A stretch of 64,000 nucleotides of DNA from Micractinium sp. NFX-FRZ (lineage: Eukaryota; Chlorophyta; Trebouxiophyceae; Chlorellales; Chlorellaceae): positions 1 through 64,000 of the forward strand of contig JAPTJF010000194.1 of the NCBI GenBank assembly GCA_029339195.1, in the 5' to 3' direction. The position numbers and the translations under genes are program-made. Positions 31,773-44,007 of this stretch are shown piece after piece. The first letter of the stretch is position 1. Each line of letters opens with the position of its first letter. Below the pieces are notes generated by a model. It was given only the letters and a program-made list of their open reading frames with translations, did no database searches and was not told the DNA's origin.

Positions 31773-33059
31773 ATGTTGGCTCTGCTGTCAAGGTCTCTGA
31801 GGCTGCAGCCTAGCCCCTTGCAAGCCGCGGTTCGCGCTCTCAGCGCAGCGGTGCAGCCACCTGGGGAGCTGTGGTGCACCGGCATCAAGGTGCTCAGGGG
31901 CGGCAAAGTGAGTTGATGATGGCGGCGCAGAGAGGGCCCTGGCACGGGGGCGGCGGGTGCCCGCCGGCCTGCAGTGCCGCCATCGCCTCCTGCCCGCCCA
32001 GCCTCCCCCTCTTCCCTTGCAATACAAGCGCACCCCATACCACACCCGCGCAGGCCTTGGAGGTTGAGTTCAACACGGGGGAGCGCTTCTCGCTGCCCGC
32101 TGAATATCTGCGGGTGGAGAGCCCTGCGGCTGGCAACCAGGATTCGCGCGACGCGGCGGGCCGGCTCAAGGTGTGTGGTAGCAGTGCCGACAACGGGATT
32201 GTTGGGAACGGTTGCCCCTCTCTGCTGGACGCTGGCTGTGGGATGGTGGTGGGGAACAGAGGCCCATATTGTGCAGGACGGGTGTTGTCCCTTTGCCACC
32301 ACCCCAGTCAAGGAGACCTCTGGGGTTGACGTCACTCTACAGCCCAGGCTTTCTGTGCACTCATCATCAGCCTAACACCATGAATGACGGTTCCCGACCT
32401 CGCACCCGGGCACGCGCAGGTCCTTCACGGCAGGCGCTATGTAGGAATAATGGCGGTTGAGCCGATTGGCAGCTACGCTGTGCGGTGAGGCCCACGCACA
32501 GCTTTGGTGGATGTGGCTGCACAGGGCTGCCTGGCTGGTTGTCTGTTGCCTGCCTGCACGCCTCTCGTCGCCGGCCTGCTTGTCGCCCCTTCCTGCCTCC
32601 TGCCTGCCTGCCTGCCTGCCTTATCGTCAGGAAGGGCGGCCAGCGCAGCACTCCCATCCGCCAACCCAGAGTCCCACCCCCTCACCCTCACCCCTGCCAC
32701 GTCACGCCACCTGTCGCAGGCTGTCGTTCGACGACATGCACAGCGCAGGCATCTTCACTTGGGGCTACCTACATGACCTAGGCACACACAAGCTGAGCCG
32801 CATGCGGCGGTACATCCGCATGCTGCGGGACAGGGGGCTCAGCAGGGACCCGCTCGCCCTCCGGCGGCGTGGCGCCGGCAGCAAAGGCGCGTGCGGCGGC
32901 AAGGAGAGCAGCAGCAGCAGCAGCAGCAGCGGCGGCAAGGGCGGCAGTGCGGCAGGCGCCAGCGGCAGTAGAGACGGCGGCAAGGAAGGCGACAGCAGCA
33001 GCAGCAGCGGCGGCAGCAGTAGAAGCGGCAGCGGCGACGGCACCGGGCAGCCTGGATAG
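31773..33059 (+). CDS. DUF971 (GBBH-like N-terminal domain) protein, probably organellar
   Basis: Four exons, 31773-31907, 32054-32170, 32420-32484 and 32720-33059, sum to exactly 219 codons (218 residues). The N-terminus MLALLSRSLRLQPSPLQAAV is Arg/Leu/Ser-rich and amphipathic, as in mitochondrial presequences. Residues about 38-125 match DUF971: GERFSLPAEYLRVESPAA, then VEPIGSYAVRLSFDDMHSAG and IFTWGYLHDLG. In gamma-butyrobetaine hydroxylase this domain precedes the catalytic domain; in bacteria it occurs alone, often near Fe-S assembly genes. The catalytic dioxygenase domain is absent here. The last 60 residues are Ser/Gly repeats. The biochemical role is not known. Confidence 0.85.
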
Positions 33060-33376
33060 CCGGCGGCGCGCCATCCCTTGCCCTAAGCTGATGTAAGCGT
33101 TGAGTGTAGAGTTGAATAGCAATACACATGCGAATGAAACGCAAACAAAGCGGCCAAGCAGGGCGGCAAGGGAGGCAGTGCGGTGGCAGGGCTTTGCAGG
33201 CGCGGGGGGGATGTGGCAGGGCTTTGCCGGCGGGGGGGGGATGTGGCAGGGCGGGATGGACACAGTGACCTGCAGCACAGGTCCAGGGCTTTGGCCAGGG
33301 GCCTGCACCAACCCTCCAGAGCGCCAAAGAACCCTCCAGGACCTGGAGGGACCTAGGTTCTAGGTGCTGCTGCCAG
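33060..33376. other. Convergent 3' region with G-rich tandem repeat
   Basis: No gene. Near 33183-33260 an imperfect tandem of a GGCAGGGCTTTGC-plus-poly-G unit of about 38 bases occurs two to three times. Near 33320-33362 short CCTCCAG/CTGGAGG inverted segments could form a hairpin around the 3' ends of the two convergent transcripts. Confidence 0.5.
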
Positions 33377-34890
33377 CTAGCTGCTGCTGCCGCTGCGCTG
33401 GCTGATGCGATAGACCGCGATGCGCTGGTCTGGGAAGAGGGTGGCGGGCGGGAACTGGGCGGGCGGCGACTGTGGGGGCGGGGGCGTGCCGGGCTCCCAG
33501 ACCTGGCAAAGGAGTGGGCGGGCAGGGGGGCAGGCAGTGAGCGGCACAAAGGTGCAGTGTTGTGGGGTGCTGCAGGGGGGGTGAAGGAGGGAAGTGGAGG
33601 CGTGCAAGGGTGCAAGGGCATGGCTGGATGGTTCCAGCGGTGATGCCCCCTAGGCCAACAGTCTGCGGTGCACTGCACGGCAGCTCAACAGTCCGGAAGC
33701 CGCACGCCCCCTCTTGAACAACAGCCACCCCACATCTGCGTATGCGGCCGGCGCTCTGAGTACAGGTGCCATCGGGGCCACATGCCCCCTCCCCAATTTC
33801 CCAATTTAACAGCACCCACCTCACCTCCTGGTACTGCAGGCCGCAGGCCTCCAGCTGCTCGAAGAACTCCCAGTCCAGCAGATCAAAGCGGTGCTTGGTG
33901 TGGCAGTACAGGATGGCGGTACCGCGCCCAGCCAGCGCCGCCAGCACGCGCGGCAGGCAGCGCGACCCGATCTGCGGGGTGAGGTGGGGTGGGGTGAGGG
34001 AGGGTCGGCATATCAACATGCACCGTGGCGTGACTCGACTCTGCGCACGCTGTGCACAGTGCTGGGTGCGGTGAGCCATGACCCTCTCTTTTTGTGCAGG
34101 TACCCGCACCACTATGCCTGATCACACATGCACAGCGTGTCACAGCACGGGGTCCATGTATTGTCTGCCCGGCCCCCACCTCGTTGTAGATGAGGTCGCT
34201 GCCCACGATGAAGTCCCAGCGCACACAGCGCAGGTCCAGCTCAGCGCCCGCCAGCTCAGCACCCGCCAGCTCAGCAGCATAATCACCGCCGCCTTGCTGC
34301 CCTGCCCGCTCTACACGCAGCGGCCTGCCATTCTTAGCATCCCCGCCGCCGCCAGACTGCTGCTGCTGCTGCTGCTGCTGCTTTTGTGGCTGCTCCTGCA
34401 GCTGATTTGAGCCGCCGCCAGCCGCGTCACGGCCTCCGCTGCTGCCGTCGCCCCCCCGGCTGCCGCTGCTGCCATTCCCGCCATTCCCGCTGCTGCTGCT
34501 GCTGCCGCTGCCATACTCTGTCCAGTCGCACGCCTGCACTCGCACATTGCCCAGCGGCAGGCCTGCACCCCGGTTCAGCTCCACATTGTGTATGAGCCAG
34601 TCCAGCCCGCCCTCCTGCTCTGTGAGGCAGACGAGGCTGGAGGGGTGCAGGTTGCGGGCAATGGTACAGCCCAGCCAGCCCGTGCCAGCGCCCAGCTCCA
34701 GAAGGCGCAGCCCGGGGGCAGCCAGACCCAGCTGCTCGGCAGCTGCCGAGAGGTAGGCAGCCAGGCGGCGGGCGGCGGCCCATGTGTGGCCGCCGGTGGT
34801 GGACAGGGGAGTGGATTCAACAACCACGTCTTGCTCCCACGGCATGGCGGCAGCTGGTCCCTGTGTTGCTACTTCTTTGTGTACCTGCAT
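33377..34890 (-). CDS. METTL21-type (Methyltransf_16) protein methyltransferase
   Basis: Three exons, 34890-34180, 33971-33825 and 33502-33377, sum to 328 codons. The N-terminal part has TPLSTTGGHTWAAARRLAAY, then the SAM-binding motif LLELGAGTGWLGCTIARN. Later come WDFIVGSDLIYNE (the DxxY-like acidic site after strand 4) and the last strand TAILYCHTKHRFDLLDWEF. A Ser/Gly/Gln insertion of about 60 residues splits the fold between motifs. The family methylates lysines of translation factors and chaperones; the substrate here is unknown. The frame is open back to 35217, with an ATG also at 34845, so the start is uncertain. An in-frame AG just before 34874 could also be a splice acceptor. Confidence 0.8.
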
Positions 34891-35450
34891 GAGTGCAAGC
34901 AGGCAGGAGCGTGCAGAGGGGTTGGCTGGATGCGGGGGCGAGCAGCCGGGGTGCAGGTTGTGGCGGAAGCAGCTGCGGCCACCGCCACTGGCGGCCGCGG
35001 CCAGGTGCAGCGGCGTCGCAGCCCGATGCACCAACCGCACCTTTGTGTCTTTAAGGTCAACTGCACCTATGCCCTGCCGCGCCGCCAGGCTGTCTGTGCT
35101 CGCAGCCGGGGGAATGCACGGATGTGCGGTGCCCGCGACGATAAGGTGAGTAGAGCGAGAGATGCACGGTATTGATGTGGCTGCAATTTGCGGCAACATC
35201 CCCATGAGCGCGTTCAATGAGAACGGGGGCTGTCCCTCCCGCCCCAGCGCCGCCAGCGCGGCAGCGTGAGGTGTGAATATCAGTGCAGTCCTGTTCTATT
35301 GGTGACATCTTACATGATTACATACTCTTGTATACAAGTAAACAACAGCGGCAGAGCCTACCGCATCCGTAAGGCACATAAAATCCGCACACCGCCGCAG
35401 CAAGCGGCACAGCCACTGCCACCACCGCCATTCCTCTGCCGCCGCTCGCT

Positions 35451-38400
35451 TCACTTGCCTTCCTCCCCCTCCTTCACCACCTCCCCCACGATTCGGTACT
35501 TGGTGCACAGCCGCGCCTGCCAGTCGCGCAGCGCGTCCAGCTCAGCCAGGGAGCAGCCCTCCAGGTCATCATTGAGGTCTGCCGGGGTGGCAAGAACAAA
35601 GAAAGAAACCGAGTGAACTGGTGTATGAGCACAGCCGGACAGCAGAAAGGCCCCAGGCAGGGAGCAGCCCTCCAGGTCATCATTCAGGTCTGCCGGGGTG
35701 GCACGACAAATAACATGAAGTTGAGCAAGCTGGCAGTCACTGTGACTGGCATGGTGGGCAGGCCACAAGAAAGAACGTTGAATCAGGCAAGCAGAAAGCC
35801 AGGCAAGGCAGACATGCAGGCAAGGCAGGCAGCTGGCAAGGGCACAGCAGGAAGTGTAACAACCAGGTTAACCAAGGGAGCAGAAGGGCGCTGGGACCGT
35901 CTCACAACGGGCCACCCTCCGACCCATGCGCCCCGGCTGGCAGGCACGCTGCCTCCCTTCCCGCTTCTGTCACCCGCTCCATTGTGGAACTCATGTACCC
36001 CTCAACCCGTCCTCACCCACGTGCCCAACTTCCCTCTTGTCCTTCACCCCACAGCTCTCGCCGTCCCTCTCACCCGCCTCCTCCATTGAGTACTTGGCCA
36101 GGGCACGCGCGCACTCCCGCCCGGCAAAGGGGTAGGCGCCGTCGGGCCCGTAGAAGCCCGCGCCTGCGGGGCAGCAGTGGATAGCGAGCCGGGAAGGGCA
36201 GGGGAGACGGGCGGGTTGGCAGCCACGAGGCAGGGTGGGCAACCGCACAAGAAACAGGAGCCATCAGAAGGAAGGCCGATCTGGGCGACACCGACACATT
36301 GCCCCCAACTGGCCCACCCCACCCTGCCCCCACCTGGTGCCCCACCAGCACCCCGGCACATGCCCCCAAACCGCCCCCCATCCTGCACACCCGCCCTCTG
36401 CCCACCTGACGTCACATCCAGCACCAGTGTACGCGTAAACACATCCTACGCACCCGCCCCCTGCCCCACCTGGCGTCACATCCAGCACCATGCCGCGTAT
36501 CGCGAGGTACAGAGGCTTGCTGCTGTCGCTGCCGTCGTACTGCGCCAGCTGCTCCAGCGTCAGCCGCTGCGGCGGCACGATCTGCAGGGAGGCGTGGGGC
36601 GGGGAGCTGGGGGTCAAGAGCGGCACAGATCCAAGCTGCAAAGGAAACAGCGTGCTTCTGTTGCTGCTGCTCTTGCTGCGGAGGTACGAGCTACGTTGGT
36701 GGGGTGGCTGTAGCTACGGCACGGGGGGCCAGTGGGCAAGGGCGCCTCCGGGCAGCAATTTTGACAGAACCGGGGTGGCAGCAGACGCAGCAGCATGCAG
36801 TGAGAAAGGTGTGGGCAGAGCTGCAGCATGCCTGTGAGAAAGGTGTTACCAGGAGCAGCACACAAGCAGCAGACAATGCACCAACCAGGCAGGGCACAGC
36901 AGCATGCACAGCAGCCGCTGCTCCCCTCAGCAGTCAAGAGTGTTCGTCACTGCGGTCGGACGCGCTTTCCCAGCGTCGCCGGCCGTGTCGGCACGTTAAA
37001 ATTGGTTTGTTTTTTGGGAATCATCGGGGGGCATTGAGGGCGTGCAGGTGCCATGGCATGTGGTATGTTGCAGGGGCGGTGCATGTCGTAGGCACGGGAC
37101 AGGGTGAGTTTGATGCAAGTGTTTGCAGCTGGGCGGCCGTCTTTCACCCCCGGGGTGCCGCAGCCCGCCCACTAGGCCCGAAAGACAGCTGCCCGTGCTG
37201 CCACCTCCGTGCGTAACAAGGTTTCCTCACCCGCCTGCCCCACCCCGCAAGCTCAACAATTGTCGCCGCTCACTCACCCGCCCCACCACGCCATACTTGC
37301 TCTCAAACGTGCGCTCCCAGTCGGCCAGCTGCTCCAGCTCGCGCTGGCTCAGGTCGTCCAGCCTGCAGGCATTGAGGGGGGGCGTTGTTGCCTTCTGTTA
37401 CCACCAGATTACACAACACAACCACGCAAGTCGACACAGGGGCGTTGCCGTTTTTTTGTTACCACCCTAACAACCAACCCATAAAGGTTGCAGCTGCTCC
37501 GCAGAGCCTGCTGAGTGTGCGGCGCCCAGCCTCTGCCGACACAAGACAAGGTTGGGGCGTTGAGGCGGGGCGGGGCGGGGCAGGGCGGCGCGCTAGCGGT
37601 CCATAGTGGTAGGATCTCTGGTCCAGCGGGACCATAACCTGGTCCTCCCTTCCTGAAGGTCCCCTCCCTAGCTCCAACAGGCGCTCTCCTTGGTCTCACA
37701 AACCTCACTCACTCACTTGTCGTTACACTCCTTCTCCTCCACCGCCACCTTGGCCAGCGCACGCGCCACCTCCCTGCCCGCAAACAGGCTGTACCCGGCG
37801 CCTGCGTGGAGGGAACAAGAGGAGGACAGGGGGCAGAGCGGAGGCGGGGCGGTGGTGATGGATGTTAAAGGGGAGGTGAGGGTGGGGTTGGCACAGTGGA
37901 GCGGGAGCAAGCGGGCTGGGTGGCCCGACCAGCCTGCCCAGCCACTGCCTGCGATCCTGCCCACCCAATGCCGTGCCCCCTCCTGCGATGCCCCCAAACC
38001 ATCCCGCTACCTCACATCCTGTTGCTTCACACTGTGTTCATTAGGCATGAGCTCGCACCTGGGCCGTAAAAGGCGCGGCCGGGCGTGACGTCGAACACGC
38101 GCCCGCGCACCGCCAGCAGCAGCGGCTTGAACGGGTCCTGGCCGGCGTGCTTGCTCAGCTCAAGCAGCGTCAGATCCCCCAGCTGCGTGGTCAAAGGTGC
38201 AGGCGGGGGTCAGGGGGGCCAGCCGCAGCGGGTGAGAGGGATTGCGGGCGCCAGGTGGGGCAGTGAAAGCAGCGGCGGCGCCGCCCCGACGGCGGCACTT
38301 CTGTCCCGACCAACATCGGTCCTCGCACCTCGTCGGATGCCCCAATGTGTCCCGCAATAACCCCGTCAAGCCTGGCGCGTACAGCAAGCGGGAAGAGCAA

Positions 38401-38542
38401 ATCGATCAGCCATCACCTGCTGGGGCTGGTATTCCAGCGGCGCTGGGGGCTTGGAAGGGAAGAAGATCGACCGCAGCACCGCCACCAGCACATAGGCCAC
38501 CACGCCGCCCGCCGCGAACAGAATTAGAGAGGCGAGCTCCAT
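35451..38542 (-). CDS. Membrane-anchored protein with two tandem MAPR (cytochrome b5-like heme/steroid-binding) domains
   Basis: Seven exons, 38542-38417, 38182-38059, 37801-37717, 37362-37278, 36581-36470, 36163-36074 and 35578-35451, sum to exactly 250 codons (249 residues). Exon 1 encodes a single N-terminal membrane helix (LASLILFAAGGVVAYVLVAV). Domain 1 has LTLLELSKHAG, PLLLAVRGRVFDVTPG, YSLFAGREVARALAK and ESKYGVVG. Domain 2 repeats this: LTLEQLAQYDG, PLYLAIRGMVLDVTPG, YPFAGRECARALAK and CTKYRIVGEV. MAPR proteins (PGRMC1, yeast Dap1, plant MSBP) usually have one domain, bind heme and support P450s in sterol metabolism at the ER. Two domains with a shared phase-1 intron after the DVTPG region imply internal duplication. 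Confidence 0.9.
35555..35705 (-). repeat. Duplicated exon start with acceptor in the double-MAPR gene
   Basis: About 45 bases (GGAGCAGCCCTCCAGGTCAT core at 35550-35570) recur at 35660-35680 with a single visible difference over the following 25 bases. The second copy lies in the upstream intron, retains the AG acceptor and must be recent. Confidence 0.9.
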
Positions 38543-38714
38543 CTTCCAGCCTCCCTTGTTAGCTTCTGTGCATCAATTAGAGGGCGATGGTGCTGGCGGA
38601 CAGATACAATGCACGCGCCTACCAGATGGCGGCGGCACCCGCAGCGCGCTCGGCACCGCCGCACGCTTGTTACATGCAGACACTCTGGCATTTCAAGTTT
38701 AGGTACCATGCACG

Positions 38715-40196
38715 CTACAGCCTGAGGATGGCGGTGCACCACTCCCAGGCGGCGGCCAGCAGCAGCCAGACGGCGAGGATCATGTGGAGCGCTGCGCCGC
38801 CGACGCCGTCGTCGCCGACGCCCCACCCCAGCCTGTTCACCGCCCCATACACGCCCGCCTCCCACACGCCCCGCTCTGGCGGCAGCCCCTCGCGCTGCCG
38901 CTGCGCCTGGTGCTGCCGCCACAGCCGGGCTTCGGAGGCCGCCTCGTGAAGCAGCGGCAGGAGGAAGGCCAGCGAGAGGCGGAGCCACGTGACCACCGCA
39001 GCACACTCTATCACAGGGTCTGCTGGCGGCGGTGCCAGGGCCTCCGGCACCGCCATCCCCACCCCAGACAGCGCGCTCAGCAGGCGGTGCATCTGGCGGG
39101 TCCAGCGATGCGCAGCCGGCGCCGCCAGTGGGGCAGATGTGCAGATGGAGCGGGTGTGGCGGCCAGACGCCAGCACCAGCACAAGCTGCACCACGGCGCT
39201 GAGGCTGCACGCGCAGCCAGGGGGGTGGAGGGGGGCAGAGGGGGCAGGTGATACTGAGATGAGGGGAGGGGTGAGGAAGGGGACGCACGTGGCGCATGGG
39301 TCATGCACCCCAGGCAGGCGCCTTCAAGCCCCAACCCACCGGCGCACACGTCTCTGGACACGCACGGGCCAACGACACGCCCCGCCCGCCCACCTGAAGT
39401 GTGTGCGCAGCGACAGCGCGTTTGCCGCCATCTTGGCCGCCCCGCTGGCAAAGAGCAGGCGGGCCAGGTGGGCGGCCACCTGGGCTGCGGCTGCGGCTGC
39501 TGCGCTGCCGCCGTCGGTGGCGGCAGGAGCGGCGGCAGAGGTGGCAGCTGTGGGCGGTGGCATGTGATCATCCAATAGCTGCCTCATCAGCACCCAGGTG
39601 GCGGCGGGTGCAAAGGCGTTCAGGCGCATGAGTGCGGCGGGCAGCTCCCGCCAGCGCATGTAGCTGCGCCATGCCAGCTGGCGCCAGGCCACGTCAGCGG
39701 CGGAGACCGCAAGGGAGGTGGCGAGCCAGATGGCCGAGGGGGCGGTGAGCAGGGCCCAGCAGCGGTACGCGATGACTAGGGTGAAGGCCTGCTCACAGGT
39801 GGAGATGGGGGGAGGTGCAAGAGGGGTGTTGGTGGTGAACTGCAAAGGCTGCGGGAGGCATGTACAGGGGCAATGGGATTCGGCCAGAAGGCAGCAATAC
39901 TGTCACGCCGCATGCCCCGCCAGGCGATACCGCTCCCGCCCGCGGCCAGGCCTCACAATGTTGAGCCAGGGCTGGTGCCAGGTGCTGCGCCCCTGCTCAG
40001 CCCACAGCAGCTGGCAGCGCAGGCGGAAGGGGGTGCTGGCGGCGCCTGGGAGGTCAGGCATTGTTGGGGTGCCGCTGGTGGCGGCGGCGCTCTCTTGGAC
40101 GGCCCAGCCGGCCTCCACCGGCTGCCTGATCTCCGCAGCATGCGGCATTGCGCACGAGGAAGCTAAAGCGAGCCTTGATGTGAGCGTAGGGTGCAT
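38715..40196 (-). CDS. Unknown membrane protein
   Basis: Three exons, 40196-39957, 39788-39394 and 39204-38715, sum to exactly 375 codons (374 residues). An ATG at 40148 is an in-frame alternative. Hydrophobic segments include the pair around IAYRCWALLTAPSAIWLATS, then LSAVVQLVLVLASG, VVTWLRLSLAFLLPLL and the C-terminal MILAVWLLLAAAWEW, so four or more membrane spans are likely. Trp and Arg flank several segments. No family was recognised. It lies 172 bases downstream of, and on the same strand as, the double-MAPR gene's start. Confidence 0.7.
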
Positions 40197-40356
40197 GTGC
40201 GCGGAGTTCTCACCTCCGTGCGGTGCATGCTACCCACCAAGCCGCGGATGAGAGTGCATTGTGGAGCATTAGCGTCTGTTTAGTTACTAGGTATTCGGGA
40301 GCGTGCGACAGTGCGCGTGCAAGCCACAAGGTCCCGCGTTTTCCAGCTGCCAGCCC
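40197..40356. promoter_or_regulatory. Head-to-head intergenic region, probable bidirectional promoter
   Basis: Only 160 bases lie between the proposed start of the unknown membrane protein and the TrmB start. Promoter role is inferred from geometry. Confidence 0.4.
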
Positions 40357-43300
40357 ATGTTGGCCGCCGCCAGCAGGGCCCACTCGCCGGCCATTGCCTG
40401 CCGCTGGGCTCCCGCTGCCCTGTTGCAGCGCCGCACGCTGCTGGGCACCTCCCGCCCACGCCGCACCACTGCCGCCGCCGCCGCCTCTGCCATGCCGTCG
40501 CAGGCAAGTCGCTCCTGCCCATGCTCCTGCCGGGGCCAGCCACGCTTCTGAACATGCGTCACTTCCACCACAGTGGTCCTCAAGTAACTCCATCGACATC
40601 CTGCCCGCCTGCAGGCGCAGCAGCCGGCCACGGCAGAGCCGCAGCAGGGGCCTGCTTCCGCTGGCCTGCACAGCAGCGCGGCAGCGGCGGTGCGTGACCA
40701 GGACCGGCTTCAGCTGAATGTGGAGGAGAAGATAGGCATCCCACGAGACATCTATATGGCGGTGAGCTGGGGGCATGTGTGGGGAGATCTGTGCATGTGC
40801 AAGTTGAACAAATACGCTTCGTGAGTCATATTCAACCATGGGCGGTGCAGTGGCGGTGTGCCTGAGGGTGCTTTTGCCCTGCTTACATTGTTGAATCGAT
40901 GAGGGGCCCGCCAGCTGAGCAACCCTGAGAGGCGGCTGATAGCAGGTAGGCCGACGGCCCAGGCAGGCATTCAAGCAACAGGCGCCCACCCTGCCCCCCC
41001 CTCTGCTGCTGCCACGCCTCCCCTGCAGGCCGGCGGCCTGCGTGTGAGGCAGCACGTCAACCCGCTGAAAAAGGTGGGTGGACAGCTGGCTGGCAGCAGG
41101 CTGTTGTGGGGAGGCACGGCAGGAGGGGGTGGGTGAGCAGCTGGCTCGCAGGCTGCTCCTGAAAAGCATTGCAGCAGAGGTGGCTGACTGCTGCAGCAGG
41201 CCGGGGTGGGCTTCCTGCCGGCCCTGCGCCGCCGGCCTTGTGGGCTTGCGTGCCGGGCACACCCGCCTGCTTGCCGGCGCCTCCTGCCGGGCCTCGCCTT
41301 GGAAATACTCTTCCCACGCAGCCTCATGAGCAGCCTCATGTGAGCACACCATGCTGCCCTCTCTTGAACCCCTGCTCCATGTTTTCGGCCCCTGTGATGA
41401 ACACAAAAGCCGCACTGCCCACCACTTATGGCAAGCACCTCATTTGCTACCACTCTTCCCTTGTTTCTTACAACACAGGAGCTGCAAGTGCCCACCGACC
41501 CGCCGGTGTGGGAGGAGGCGTATGCGTTGCCCGCCCGCCCGCTGGTGCTCGACATTGGCTGCGGCTATGGGCGCTTCCTGCTTGCCCTCAGGTGCGCGGC
41601 GGGCCTGTTGCTTGCTGTGCGGTCAAGTGTGTTGCAAGATTTGATTTTGGTGTGCGTTGCATGTGATTGTAGATTATTGTCCACAGCATGCACCGGTTCG
41701 TGCGCTCCGCGCCTGCTGTTTTGACGTGCTGGCCCCCACCTGCCTGCCCTGCCTCGCCGCCCCCGCCCCCGCCTGCAGCAAGACGATGCCCGGCCACAAC
41801 TTGCTGGGACTGGAGATCCGGGAGCCAATCATTGAGCGGGTGCGGAGCAGTGTGCTGGTGCTGTTTGAAAGAAATGCTTGAACGGGCAGGTGGCAGGTGG
41901 GGAGAAGGACTAGGCTTGGGGGATTTGGGAGCCCATCATTGAGCGGGTGGGGTGATGGTTCCTTTTGTCGGGTGATTGTACTCCAACCTGAATTGAGCAG
42001 GAGGCAGGTTGGAGTTGACAGGGGGCTGGAGGTTCGTGAGCCAATTACTATGTTTATTGTTATTTTTATTTATTGTAATCACTGCGCGGGTTCTTCATGG
42101 CTTGTTGAAGGGGTGCGGGTGGGTGGCGTTGTGCACCCTTCCATGCCCATGGCCCTGCCACTCATGCCGCTGCAGGCCAACAAGTGGACCGCCAGCCTGG
42201 GCCTGCAGCAGTCGGTGCTCTTCCTGCGGTGAGCCTGGCCGCCTGCCTGCCCGCCTGCCTGCCTGCCCGCCTGCCTGCCTGCCCGCCCGCCCTCGACTGG
42301 TTGCCTGCCTGCCTGCCTGGCTGCCTGCCCTCGACTGGCTGCCCAGCCTTCATGCTGCGCTTTTTCCTGGCTGCCCTCCCCGCCTGCCTGCCTGTCTGCC
42401 CACCTGCCCTCATGCCTGCCTGCCCTGCACGGCATGGTCGCGCGCTTGCCTCTGGCCGCAACCCATCCGTTGCTTGGGGCCGCCTAACACTCGCCGGCCC
42501 TGCAACCCTTGGCGTCTTCCATTCTGCCTTGTTGCCGGGGCAATGCCACTCTCTGGAACACGCACACAAATTCCCCATCCACCCCATCTCCTCCCCCACT
42601 AACCCTGGCTCGTTCCATTGCATGACCTGTGTCCTGCAGGGGAAACGCCACAATCACGCTGGACCACACGCTGGACGGCTACCCCGGCCTTATAGACCTC
42701 GTCTGCGTGCAGTTCCCGGACCCCCACTTCAAGGCGCGGCACAAGTGAGGCCGGGGGTGCAGCCTACCAACATGTGTGGGCTGTTCATCTTGCATTCACC
42801 TTAATGGCCTTAATTTGTTCCAGGGCCTGCACCTCGAGGTGAACGTGAGTTGTCGAACCATGGCCGCTGCTTTGTATGTGGAGCCACCAGGTGGTGCCCC
42901 GTCTGGCCCTGCTCTCTGCTCTGTCTGCCTCTCTTGACATCAACACATCAACTGATTAGAAATATCTTGGTCCCTGCCTGTGCCCTCCACCCACCCCGCC
43001 CTGCCCTGGCGCAGGAAGCGGCACACGGTACAGCAGCAGCTTGTTGAGGCGCTGGGCCGGCTGCTGGCCCCGGGTGCCCGCGTCTTCCTGCAGTCTGACG
43101 TGCTGCAGGCGCGTGGGGTGGGGTGAAGTTTGCTAGTGAAACCAAACTGTGAAGATGGTGGCGTGGGGGAGGCAATCCCTGAGCATGCGTTGTGTTGTGG
43201 GGTGGGGTGGGGTTGGGGAAGGGCCGAGCTGATGCGGTGCGTGTGCGCCTGCATGCTGGCTGCCGCTGTCCCACCCCTCTTCACCACTGGCAGCTGTCTA

Positions 43301-44007
43301 TTGTCCCACCCTGGTCCCTCTCCTTCTCCTCTCGGCAGGTGGCTGAGCACATGAGGGACACGTTTGAGCAGCACGGCTCCGCCTGGTTTGCACCCTGCCA
43401 GGACCTACACGCCGGCCCGACCTTCCAGGCAGCCAGCCCGCCCAAGCCGGCTCAGCAGCAGCAGCAGCAGCAGCAGCAGGACACGGCAGCGGCAGAGCAG
43501 CAGCAGGGGGAGGCAGAGACGGCAGAGGCGGCAGCAGCAGCAGGGCAGGCGGCGGAGCAGCAGCAGGAGCAGCAGCAGAAGCCAGAAGAGGCGCCGTGGC
43601 AGTCGCAGTGGGCGGCGGCTGGCTGGCTGAGGGACAACCCCCTGGTGCGTGCCCGCTCGTCTTCCTGCCTCGTTCTGCTCCACTGGTGCTGCAGCTGCTG
43701 CTGCTGTCCTCCCAACCGCTGCCTCTGGCACTCCTGCTCCTGCTGCCCTGACCCTAAACCCATGCTTTGCAGGTGCCGCTGCACTGCTGCATGGCTGCCC
43801 TGCTGCTGCTGTGAACTCTCCCCTCGCTCCGCCGCCACCCACAACCCTTTCCACGCCCCGGCCCCCTGCCCACGCCCAATACTCCGTATCATAACTCGCG
43901 CCTTCCCGCCATGTGTCCCACGCATGCAGGGCGTGCCCACGGAGCGTGAGGTGCTCACCACCGCCAAGGAGGAGCCCGTGTACCGCATCATGCTGAGGCG
44001 GCTGTGA
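40357..44007 (+). CDS. tRNA (guanine-N7-)-methyltransferase, TrmB family
   Basis: Ten exons, 40357-40503, 40615-40761, 41029-41073, 41479-41591, 41779-41839, 42176-42228, 42640-42744, 43015-43108, 43339-43644 and 43930-44007, sum to exactly 383 codons (382 residues). The enzyme makes m7G46 in the tRNA variable loop. Visible motifs are the SAM site PLVLDIGCGYGRFLLAL, then NLLGLEIREPIIERA and the TrmB signature VQFPDPHFKARHKKRH. The C-terminus TEREVLTTAKEEPVYRIML is also typical. A basic, Ala/Ser-rich N-terminal extension suggests organelle import. A Gln/Ala/Glu insertion of about 50 residues (exon 9) interrupts the C-terminal part. Introns 1 and 8 begin with GC rather than GT. Confidence 0.93.
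41810..42050 (+). repeat. Three decayed copies of an exon end in the TrmB gene
   Basis: The end of exon 41779-41839 (GGAGCCAATCATTGAGCGGG with donor) recurs near 41928 and, more decayed, near 42030 within the following intron. Spacing is about 105 bases. Confidence 0.8.
43455..43585 (+). repeat. CAG/GCAGAGG triplet-rich coding repeat
   Basis: In-frame array coding mainly Gln, Ala and Glu inside exon 9 of the TrmB gene. Confidence 0.8.
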
